This document shows, piece after piece, positions 1-5,809 of a DNA stretch of 6,059 nt. The DNA is from an uncultured Clostridia bacterium. Lineage in GTDB: Bacteria > Bacillota > Clostridia > Peptostreptococcales > Anaerovoracaceae. Made by a program: the position numbers and the translations under genes. A model generated the notes under the pieces. It made no database searches, was not told where the DNA came from, and was given only the letters and a program-made list of their open reading frames with translations. Positions within the stretch are counted from its first letter, which is position 1. Each line of letters begins with the position of its first letter. The stretch lies in assembly GCA_934277655.1 (NCBI GenBank), contig CAKQVC010000136.1, positions 1 to 6,059 of the forward strand, given 5' to 3'.

Positions 1-56
1 GTGAACCTGAAAAAATTGATGGAAGAAAAGTAAAAACAGGGAATGAAAATAGATGA
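1..56 (+). CDS. C-terminal end of an unidentified upstream gene (partial)
   Basis: Reading from base 3, an open frame gives a short hydrophilic tail (EPEKIDGRKVKTGNENR) that stops at TGA 54-56. It overlaps the scpA ATG in the typical ATGA arrangement of co-translated genes. A second frame, from base 1, stops at 31-33 and could instead be the real end, so the frame is not certain. Too little is present to name the product. In related Clostridia a site-2 protease-type membrane peptidase often precedes scpA, but nothing in these residues proves that here. Confidence 0.35.
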   Translation, partial: EPEKIDGRKVKTGNENR

Positions 57-970
57 GTTATAAAGTAAGACTTCAGTCGTTTGAAGGTCCTTTCGACTTA
101 CTGGTTTATCTGATCGAAAATGCCGAAATGAGCATTTATGACATTCGGATCAGCGAGATCACGAATCAGTATCTGGCATATATTAAAGTGATGGAGGAAC
201 GAGATGTAGCAATTGCTACAGAATTTATGGTACTGGCGGCATCCCTGATCGAAATTAAATCCAAGATGATCCTGCCACGAGCTTCAAAAGAAAGCGGACA
301 GGTGGTGGAAGAAGATCCGAGAACAGAGTTGGTTGCAAGGCTGGTCGAATACAAGAAGTTCAAGGAGGCTGCGCAAAATCTGTCCGAGAGGGAAGAACGT
401 TTCAGCAGAGTTTTTGCCAAGCCGCAGGAGGATATCTCCATCTATCTTGAAAATCCCGATGAATATCTTGATCTGGATGCCCAACAGTTTGCCAATGCGT
501 TCACGCTCTTTATCAGGAAAAAACAAAAAGTGGAATCTGTCCGTAAACATTATGCCAGAGTGGAGCGGGAACGTGCGACCATGGAGGGCAGGATCCGTAT
601 GATCATCAAAACGGTCCGCCGCAAGCTGGGACAGATGATCAGTTTCCGTGATCTGATCCCCAATAGAAAGGATCGATATGACATTGTCGTAACATTCATG
701 TCACTTCTGGAAATGGCAAAAGAAAGAGTGGTAAAGGTTGACCAAAGCCATAACTACGGAGACATCCGTGTATCTGCCGGCGAAAGGATCAATGAGGAGA
801 CTGTTTTAGCAGAAGCGGACGAACCAAAAGAAATCTGGCAGGAAATTGAAGAAGATCAGCAGATGATCGATGAAGCCTGGCAGGGGATCCAGCAGACACA
901 GAAAGAAATCCAGGATGCCTGGAAACTGCTGAAAGAAAAGAAACAGGAGAAAGAATCGGATGGCAAGTAA
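53..970 (+). CDS. scpA: ScpA, kleisin subunit of the SMC-ScpAB condensin
   Basis: ScpA is the kleisin that bridges the two SMC heads and binds a ScpB dimer. The complex organises and segregates the chromosome in the cytoplasm. The N-terminus has the family signature FEGPFDLLVYLIE (residues 10-22) followed by ISEITNQYL. Residues about 55-75 (ATEFMVLAASLIEIKSKMLP-like) are also typical. The C-terminal winged helix that contacts the SMC head lies at about 175-240 (ISFRDLIPNRKDRYDIVVTF). The start ATG has CAGGGA at 37-42 upstream and overlaps the previous stop. At 305 residues it is longer than the usual roughly 250. The extra tail (about 241-305) is acidic and helical, with three 14-residue repeats that each carry a Trp (W262, W276, W290). 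The 3' end overlaps scpB by 11 bases, so the pair is probably translationally coupled. Identification is secure; the role of the tail is unknown. Confidence 0.97.
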   Translation: MSYKVRLQSFEGPFDLLVYLIENAEMSIYDIRISEITNQYLAYIKVMEERDVAIATEFMVLAASLIEIKSKMILPRASKESGQVVEEDPRTELVARLVEYKKFKEAAQNLSEREERFSRVFAKPQEDISIYLENPDEYLDLDAQQFANAFTLFIRKKQKVESVRKHYARVERERATMEGRIRMIIKTVRRKLGQMISFRDLIPNRKDRYDIVVTFMSLLEMAKERVVKVDQSHNYGDIRVSAGERINEETVLAEADEPKEIWQEIEEDQQMIDEAWQGIQQTQKEIQDAWKLLKEKKQEKESDGK

Positions 971-1553
971 TAAAGCAATAAAATCTGCGTTGGAGTCCAT
1001 GATGTTTGTCTGGGGCGAGCCGCTGGACTGCAAATCTGCTGCAGATGTCTTTAACATGGATAAGAAAGAAATTTATCCACTGTTTAAAGAACTTCAGGAA
1101 GAGTACGAGCAGGAAGGACGGGGAATTGTAATCCGGGAGATCAATAAAGCTTTTCAATTTGTTACCAGAGAAGAAAATGCCGATTATATCGAACGGCTCT
1201 GTACTCCGGTCAAGGCAAAAAAGCTTTCCCAGTCGGCACTGGAAGTTCTGGCAATCATAGCGTATAAGCAGCCGGTAACCAAAGGCGAAATAGAAGCAAT
1301 CCGCGGAATTAAGTGCGACAGAGTGGTAGATGGCCTGCAGAAGAAAGAACTGGTTGAAGAAAAAGGGCGTTCCAATGCCATCGGCAGACCAATCCTTTAT
1401 GGGACGACAGATACTTTCTTAAAAAACTTTGGTTTTTCTTCTTTAAAAGATCTTCCGGAAATCGAAGATATCGAAGGGGCAATCAGTGCGGATGCTGATG
1501 CAGAGGAAGAAATCGACGAAGTAGAAGCCGGACAAATGAGTATCGAATTTTAA
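960..1553 (+). CDS. scpB: ScpB, SMC-ScpAB complex subunit
   Basis: ScpB forms a dimer that binds the central part of ScpA and regulates the SMC ATPase cycle during chromosome segregation. Two winged-helix domains are visible. The first is at about residues 4-80, from the N-terminal KSALESMMFVWGEPL. The second is at about 86-160 and contains the hallmark LSQSALEVLAIIAYKQPVTK (89-108), then GEIEAIRG and GRPILYGTTDTFLKNFG (142-158). The length of 197 residues is normal. The tail (164-197) is rich in Asp and Glu, as is common in the family. AGGAG at 945-949, inside the end of scpA, lies 10 bases before the ATG and supports this start. The gene is the last of the scpAB transcript, since a strong terminator follows about 70 bases later. 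Confidence 0.97.
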   Translation: MASNKAIKSALESMMFVWGEPLDCKSAADVFNMDKKEIYPLFKELQEEYEQEGRGIVIREINKAFQFVTREENADYIERLCTPVKAKKLSQSALEVLAIIAYKQPVTKGEIEAIRGIKCDRVVDGLQKKELVEEKGRSNAIGRPILYGTTDTFLKNFGFSSLKDLPEIEDIEGAISADADAEEEIDEVEAGQMSIEF

Positions 1554-1623
1554 ATTGCAGCGGCGAAATACAGGCGGAATGAATATTCTGCCCTGGAGCA
1601 GAAAGAGAAAACGAAAAAGGAAT

Positions 1624-1666
1624 AAAAACTCTTATCGACAAGTACAATGTTGATGAGAGTTTTTTT
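1624..1666 (+). terminator. Intrinsic terminator of the scpAB operon
   Basis: The left arm 1624-1640 pairs with 1648-1664 over 17 positions, including two G-U pairs and an A-U base at the foot. The loop is 7 bases (1641-1647), and the T-run spans 1660-1666. The A-tract on the 5' side also makes it a possible weak terminator for the opposite strand, although no convergent gene is seen in the window. This separates scpAB from the carboxypeptidase gene. Confidence 0.9.
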
Positions 1667-1670
1667 GATG

Positions 1671-1733
1671 CTTCCGGTATGTCTGGAATTTTGCACCTGT
1701 CCCTAGTTCATTGTGGCAGGCAAAAACCGGAAG
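1671..1733 (+). repeat. Imperfect inverted repeat in the leader of the carboxypeptidase gene
   Basis: CTTCCGGT (1671-1678) is the exact reverse complement of ACCGGAAG (1726-1733). Directly inside the right arm, GCAAAA (1720-1725) pairs with TTTTGC (1689-1694), and CAG (1717-1719) can pair with CTG (1697-1699). The result is a bulged stem with a loop at about 1700-1716. The right arm runs into the purine-rich ribosome site AAGGAAAGGG (1731-1740). No convincing sigma-A promoter was found between the scpAB terminator and the start codon, so it is not clear whether this lies in the transcript. Confidence 0.35.
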
Positions 1734-1749
1734 GAAAGGGAACACCAGC

Positions 1750-2712
1750 ATGAACCAAAAGGAAAGGATGATAATACAGAAAGTGAAAGAATGCAGATGG
1801 AAACCCGTGGAATTTGAAGAGGATACGATACCTGTCCAGAAGAAAAAGCGCCGAGATTTGAGAATTACCTTTGTGGTATGCTTCTGTCTGACAGCTTCAC
1901 TTAGCAGTCTGGGAATGATCGGAAAAGCTTATGATGCATCTGTTCCGACAACGATGGCACTTCCTGAAACTCCTGCTATATCCGCGGAAAACGCAATACT
2001 GATGGATGAGGAGGGGCGGATACTGTTTGAAAAAAACAGCTGTGACAGAGGATATCCCGCAAGCACAACGAAAATCATGACGGCACTTGTCACTCTGAAG
2101 ATTCTGGAAGAACAGGGACTTCCGATTGATTCGGAAGTTATCGTTCCCGAGGAAGCAGTCGGGGTGGAAGGATCATCCATTTATTTAAAAAAAGGCGAAA
2201 GATTGACGATAGAAGAACTTTTATATGGGATGATGCTGCAGTCAGGAAATGACGCGGCAACAGCGATCGCAACCTGCATAGGCGGAAATTTACAGACTTT
2301 TGTGGTTAAAATGAATGAAGAAGCTGCAAGGCTGAACTGTAGCGGGACCCATTTTACCAATCCGAGCGGATTATTTGATGAAAATCATTTTACTACAGCG
2401 AGGGATCTGGCTCTGATTACAGCAGAAGCGATGAAGAAGGAAGAATTTCGACAGATTGTTGGAAGTCCTTCCTGGAAAAGCGAAAGAAGCGGGCGTAATT
2501 TCTATAATAAAAACAAAACTGTGCATCAGTATGAAGGAGCAACCGGTGTGAAAATAGGGTTTACAAAAGCGTCAGGCAGAACGCTGGTTGCCTCAGCAAA
2601 GCGTGACGGCAGGGAATTGATCGCCGTTGTTCTTCGAGATGGAAATTGGTTTAATGATGCATATGCAATGATGGATTATGGTTTTGTACTGGAGAAAGGA
2701 GACGTACATTGA
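1750..2712 (+). CDS. dacB: Serine-type D-Ala-D-Ala carboxypeptidase (peptidase S11, DacB/DacF type)
   Basis: This penicillin-binding protein removes the terminal D-Ala from peptidoglycan stem pentapeptides outside the membrane. Taking ATG 1750 as start, with AAGGAAAGGG at 1731-1740, gives 320 residues. An in-frame TTG at 1711 has no good ribosome site. Residues 1-37 are charged and presumably cytoplasmic. About 38-59 form one hydrophobic segment, either a late signal peptide or a signal anchor. The S11 domain shows the catalytic SxxK as STTK (S105, K108) and the SxN motif as SGN (165-167). The third motif, normally KTG, reads KIG (268-270). The protein ends soon after the catalytic domain, so the PBP5-type C-terminal beta domain and amphipathic anchor are absent. 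Its place after scpAB matches B. subtilis dacB, the sporulation carboxypeptidase. The symbol rests on that synteny, and a vegetative DacF/DacA-like role is equally possible. Confidence 0.93.
   Translation: MNQKERMIIQKVKECRWKPVEFEEDTIPVQKKKRRDLRITFVVCFCLTASLSSLGMIGKAYDASVPTTMALPETPAISAENAILMDEEGRILFEKNSCDRGYPASTTKIMTALVTLKILEEQGLPIDSEVIVPEEAVGVEGSSIYLKKGERLTIEELLYGMMLQSGNDAATAIATCIGGNLQTFVVKMNEEAARLNCSGTHFTNPSGLFDENHFTTARDLALITAEAMKKEEFRQIVGSPSWKSERSGRNFYNKNKTVHQYEGATGVKIGFTKASGRTLVASAKRDGRELIAVVLRDGNWFNDAYAMMDYGFVLEKGDVH
2696..2701 (+). promoter_or_regulatory. Ribosome-binding site deciding the TTG start at 2709
   Basis: AAGGAG lies inside the last codons of the carboxypeptidase gene, 7 bases before TTG 2709. 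No ATG or GTG in that frame has a comparable site. The TTG overlaps the upstream TGA (2710-2712), which suggests translational coupling. Confidence 0.8.
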
Positions 2713-3683
2713 ACTATCAATGCTTTGACCGGGGAACGGATCATTGCCCGTGTCATCTGATGGAAATCAGTCAATGCTATACCTGCAGTATGACAGCAGG
2801 GGGAAAAGAACGATGCGACTGTGCAGACAGCTGGAAAGGAACCTGCCCTTACAGTGAGTTTATCCAGAGAGGCAGGCAGAGAGAAAACTTCCCGGTAGTA
2901 AGAGAATGGAAGATCCTTGATCGCAGAGATTATGACGAAAACCTGACGGTAATCAGGCTTACAGTATCTAAAGGAATGGCACAGAAGTGTAGCTGGCCAG
3001 GAACTTATGTCATGGCAGAAACGCTGGGGTATCAGATTCCATTGTCGATTCTGCGTTGTCAGTATAATGGAAAAGATGACTGGATAGAGATTGTCGTTCA
3101 GAAGATCGGTCCCAAGTCGATAGCTCTTCTGTGTGAAACAAAGAAAAGCTGGAAATTGGGAGGGCCATTTTATGGGGGACTTGAAAATACAGAGATTCTG
3201 GACAACAGCGGCTTTCAAAGGGAACTTCCGCCGGAGAAAATGCCAGAGAGCAAAGAGCACGGCAGACCGCCATTTCTTGTTGCATTAAAAGGAATAGCAG
3301 CAGCCCCTTTTTTAAACATCAGGAAACAGATTGAAAAGAAGTGGAACTGCGAAATTTTCCTGGACAGCAGCAAGCTGCCAGAAGACTTTGTGGAAGAATA
3401 TTTTGGAAAAAGTGGATTTCAGAAAATCAGCATGAAAAAAGACTGGGAGAGCATAGCAGAGCTGCTTGTAAACCGACCGGGAAAAAGCATGCTGCTTGCC
3501 TCACCATATTATACAGAAAAAATCCTGCATGCACAGCCAAATCTCCGGGGGAAGGTTATTATCGCCAATCATGCAAATATATGCTGTGGTGTGGGTGTCT
3601 GCGGCAGCTGCAGTCATACAGATGCATCGGGGGTCACAGTGCGGAAATGCAAATGTACAGAATGTTATACTTTGCCTGACTGA
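2709..3683 (+). CDS. FAD/2Fe-2S electron-transfer protein, SudB/NfnA/PyrK-like, with Cys-rich N-terminus
   Basis: This is a probable cytoplasmic flavoprotein related to the electron-transfer subunits of dihydroorotate dehydrogenase B (PyrK), sulfide dehydrogenase (SudB) and NfnA. Residues 1-50 hold eight Cys (5, 13, 15, 23, 26, 36, 38, 46), a domain those families lack. Residues about 64-158 look like the FAD-binding barrel: IPLSI (110-114) matches the ERIPLTI flavin motif of SudB/NfnA, then VVQKIG (129-134) and GGPFYG (151-156). The dinucleotide loop, normally GGGxGxAP, is degenerate (LKGIAAAP, 193-200). The C-terminus keeps a PyrK-type 2Fe-2S motif, C293-x4-C298-x2-C301-x12-C314, with extra Cys at 292, 316 and 319. 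The gene overlaps dacB by 4 bases and so shares its transcript. The partner and substrate are unknown. The family is fairly sure; 'sulfide dehydrogenase' should not be taken literally. Confidence 0.88.
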   Translation: MNYQCFDRGTDHCPCHLMEISQCYTCSMTAGGKERCDCADSWKGTCPYSEFIQRGRQRENFPVVREWKILDRRDYDENLTVIRLTVSKGMAQKCSWPGTYVMAETLGYQIPLSILRCQYNGKDDWIEIVVQKIGPKSIALLCETKKSWKLGGPFYGGLENTEILDNSGFQRELPPEKMPESKEHGRPPFLVALKGIAAAPFLNIRKQIEKKWNCEIFLDSSKLPEDFVEEYFGKSGFQKISMKKDWESIAELLVNRPGKSMLLASPYYTEKILHAQPNLRGKVIIANHANICCGVGVCGSCSHTDASGVTVRKCKCTECYTLPD

Positions 3684-3781
3684 ATGAATGCCAGATTGAT
3701 TCTCTTCAGCTGTAGCAGGGAGCAGGAGCGAAAACGTGATACGGGCAGCAGAAATCCGAAACTAAATATATCCTGAAAATG

Positions 3782-3810
3782 TAGAAAAATTCTGCTTTCT
3801 GTGCTAAACT
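3782..3810 (+). promoter_or_regulatory. Weak candidate promoter for the methyltransferase gene
   Basis: TAGAAA (3782-3787) and TAAACT (3805-3810) are 17 bases apart, each matching four of six consensus positions. The -10 is preceded by TGC, giving an extended -10. The intergenic stretch 3684-3854 shows no convincing terminator for the upstream gene, so the methyltransferase could also be read from upstream. Confidence 0.35.
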
Positions 3811-3819
3811 GAACAGGAA

Positions 3820-3826
3820 AAGGAGG
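3820..3826 (+). promoter_or_regulatory. Strong Shine-Dalgarno sequence without a matching start codon
   Basis: AAGGAGG is the best ribosome site in the gap, yet no ATG, GTG, TTG or CTG lies 4-14 bases downstream. The only near-start at ideal spacing is ATC at 3832. That codon is out of frame with the methyltransferase and reaches a stop after 12 codons (TAA 3868-3870). The supported methyltransferase start, TTG 3855, is 28 bases away and has only AAAGG (3838-3842) nearby. Confidence 0.4.
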
Positions 3827-3854
3827 ACACCATCCAGAAAGGAAACAAAGAGAA

Positions 3855-4421
3855 TTGGAAAATATCTTAAAAAATACAACGATGCTGGCACATATTATCT
3901 GTGAGCATTATCTGTCTGCAGACATGGATTCTGTTGCGGTCGATGCAACCTGCGGCAATGGACACGATACCCTGTGGCTGGCACAGCGATGCAGTAAAGT
4001 TTACGGATTTGATATCCAGCCCGAAGCCATCCAAAATACGCGGAATCTGCTAAAGCAGGAAGGACTGGACAGTAAAGCAGAACTGATCTGCGACAGTCAT
4101 GAACGGATCACGGATTATGTAAAAGAACCGGTTCACCTGGTCATCTTTAATCTAGGCTATCTCCCAGGTGGAGATAAAGATATTACTACCGGGAAAGAGA
4201 CAACACTGCCAGCGTTGAAGCAGGCACTGGCAATGCTGAAACAAAACGGGCTTCTGTGCGTGGTCATGTACTGGGGACACCTTTCCGGAAAGGAAGAACG
4301 AAAAGCTGTTTTGGAATGGGCATCGAAGCTGGATAAAGGAATCTATCACTGCGTGCATACGGATATGATAAATCAAACAAACTGTCCGCCGGAACTTCTG
4401 TTCATAACACGGAAACGCTAA
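3855..4421 (+). CDS. mnmM: MnmM (YtqB)-like class I SAM-dependent tRNA methyltransferase
   Basis: The protein has the compact Rossmann methyltransferase fold of the family once called 'rRNA methylase' (PF06962). B. subtilis YtqB, now MnmM, methylates 5-aminomethyl-(2-thio)uridine at tRNA wobble position 34 to make mnm5(s2)U. Motif I is VDATCGNGHDT (29-39), the acidic end of strand 2 is GFDIQ (51-55), and the family signature FNLGYLPGGDK is at 98-108. NQTNCPPELLFI near the C-terminus matches the family's NQ-N-P ending. The length of 188 residues is normal. The first in-frame start after the upstream stop (3810-3812) is TTG 3855. From memory of B. subtilis YtqB (which starts MKLERIL), its N-terminus aligns within two residues of ENIL, so TTG is preferred over ATG 3882. 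It is followed 59 bases later by an MnmG/TrmFO-reminiscent FAD protein. The family is secure; the exact tRNA activity is inferred from homology. Confidence 0.9.
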   Translation: MENILKNTTMLAHIICEHYLSADMDSVAVDATCGNGHDTLWLAQRCSKVYGFDIQPEAIQNTRNLLKQEGLDSKAELICDSHERITDYVKEPVHLVIFNLGYLPGGDKDITTGKETTLPALKQALAMLKQNGLLCVVMYWGHLSGKEERKAVLEWASKLDKGIYHCVHTDMINQTNCPPELLFITRKR

Positions 4422-4437
4422 AAAAAGAGATAATCCG

Positions 4438-4480
4438 AAACCTCTCCGCATACAATGGTAGAAATGCAGGGAGGTTTTTT
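4438..4480 (+). terminator. Terminator-like hairpin containing the ribosome site of the next gene
   Basis: AAACCTCTCCGCA (4438-4450) pairs with TGCAGGGAGGTTT (4465-4477), with one C-A mismatch (4447/4468) and one U-G pair. The loop is 14 bases and the T-run spans 4475-4480. The T-run ends exactly where the ATG of the FAD oxidoreductase begins (4481), and the right arm's GGGAGG (4469-4474) is that gene's only ribosome site. It can act as a terminator after the methyltransferase gene, as a translation block on the next gene, or both. Confidence 0.72.
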
Positions 4481-5809
4481 ATGGGAAAAATTGTTATTGT
4501 CGGAGGAGGCTGGGCAGGCTGCGCAGCTGCGATCCGAGCACGAAAACAAGGACACAGAGTGGTCCTTCTGGAAAAAACAGATCTGCTTCTGGGACTAGGT
4601 AATGTAGGAGGCATCATGCGGAATAACGGCAGGTTCACAGCAGCAGAGGAAAATATATCCATGGGCAGCGGAGAACTGTTTCAAATCACTGACAGGCTGA
4701 GCACCCATAGGAATGTGGATTTCCCGGGACATAAGCATGCCAGCTTTTATGATACAGCTATGGTAGAGCCGGAAGTCAGACGTCTGCTTTGTAGCCTGGG
4801 TATCGAATTGAAAATGATGACGCGTGCGATCGATGTAAGGCTCGAAAAAACAGGGCATGATAAGAGACGCATCTTACGCTCTGTTCTGGCAGTGGCTCCT
4901 GACAAAAATCGTGCAGCGGGAATCGATGGACTATGCCATATCGAAATCGAAGGCGATGCGTTTGTTGAGACTACCGGTTCCACCGGGCCGATGGGAAACT
5001 GTGTACGCTACGGAAACGGCTGCTCTATGTGTATCTTAAGATGCCCGGCATTCGGACCCAGAGTTAGCCTCACAGAAAAAGCAGGCAATGATGATCTGGC
5101 AGCTGAGCGTGCAGATGGCAGACTGGGAGCATTCAGCGGATCATGCAAACTGGAAAAACGGACGCTTTCTGAAGAACTACAGGAACGTCTGGATGAAGAT
5201 GGATTTGCTGTTGTTGCCCTGCCAGCAGAGATGGTCCACAAAGAGAAACTGAGCCAAAAGGTCTGCCAGCAGTATGCACTGGATATGTTTGCAGAAAATG
5301 TAATTTTGATTGATACAGGATTTGCGAAAATGATGAGTCCGTACTTTTCGCTGGAAGAATTGCGGAAGGTTCCGGGTTTTGAAAATGTCCGTTTTGCAGA
5401 TCCATATGCAGGTGGAAAGGGAAATTCCATCCGCTACATGGCAGTCGGTCTCAGAGACTGTTTTATGAGGGCAGAGAAAATTGAGAATCTGTTCCTTGGA
5501 GGAGAAAAATCCGGGTTCTTTGTAGGACATACCGAAGCGATTACGACAGGAAGCCTGGCGGGATATAACAGCGCAAGGTATTGCAGCGGAAAAGAACTTT
5601 TGAGACTTCCTGTTGAAACAGCATGTGGAGATCTTTTGGAAACTGCTGAGCAGGCACTCTATGAAGAAAATGCGACAGCCAGACGTTTTACTTTCGCCGG
5701 GGGAGAATATTTTGAGAGGATGAAGGAAAAAGGGCTCTATCTGACAGATCCATGCATGATACGGCAGCGAGTTCGAAGAGTCGGTCTGGAAAATGTCTAC
5801 GGCAGCTGA
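4481..5809 (+). CDS. FAD-dependent oxidoreductase with a four-Cys cluster, function unknown
   Basis: The N-terminus is a dinucleotide-binding Rossmann motif, KIVIVGGGWAGCAAA (3-17), with E31 at the end of strand 2 to hold the ribose, as in FAD enzymes. NVGGIMRNNG (41-50) follows. A Cys cluster, C174-x6-C181-x2-C184-x3-C188, sits in the middle and could bind an Fe-S cluster or act as a redox disulfide. Near the C-terminus GGEKSGFFVGHTEA...GSLAGYNSAR (340-366) resembles the flavin-binding end of MnmG and TrmFO (AGQ-xG-GY-E-A-G--AG-NAA). The protein is 442 residues, shorter than MnmG (about 620) and lacking its C-terminal domain, so it is neither MnmG nor a clear TrmFO. GGGAGG (4469-4474), six bases before the ATG, sets the start. 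The gene lies between mnmM and rluB. A redox partner could be the 2Fe-2S flavoprotein at 2709-3683. The substrate is not known. Confidence 0.9.
   Translation: MGKIVIVGGGWAGCAAAIRARKQGHRVVLLEKTDLLLGLGNVGGIMRNNGRFTAAEENISMGSGELFQITDRLSTHRNVDFPGHKHASFYDTAMVEPEVRRLLCSLGIELKMMTRAIDVRLEKTGHDKRRILRSVLAVAPDKNRAAGIDGLCHIEIEGDAFVETTGSTGPMGNCVRYGNGCSMCILRCPAFGPRVSLTEKAGNDDLAAERADGRLGAFSGSCKLEKRTLSEELQERLDEDGFAVVALPAEMVHKEKLSQKVCQQYALDMFAENVILIDTGFAKMMSPYFSLEELRKVPGFENVRFADPYAGGKGNSIRYMAVGLRDCFMRAEKIENLFLGGEKSGFFVGHTEAITTGSLAGYNSARYCSGKELLRLPVETACGDLLETAEQALYEENATARRFTFAGGEYFERMKEKGLYLTDPCMIRQRVRRVGLENVYGS

Noticed and set aside
1579..1653. A 24-codon open frame encoding a very basic peptide (MNILPWSRKRKRKRN...)
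   Set aside because: Its only ribosome-like site, AGGCGG, touches the ATG, and the frame runs through the stem of the scpAB terminator. The basic run follows from A-rich intergenic sequence.
1711..1749. An earlier TTG start for the carboxypeptidase adding 13 residues
   Set aside because: There is no ribosome site before 1711, whereas AAGGAAAGGG sits 9 bases before ATG 1750. The extension would also be encoded by the leader hairpin.
3747..3796. Inverted repeat AGCAGAA / TTCTGCT between the flavoprotein and mnmM
   Set aside because: Only seven pairs with a 36-base loop and no T-run; likely chance and not a terminator.
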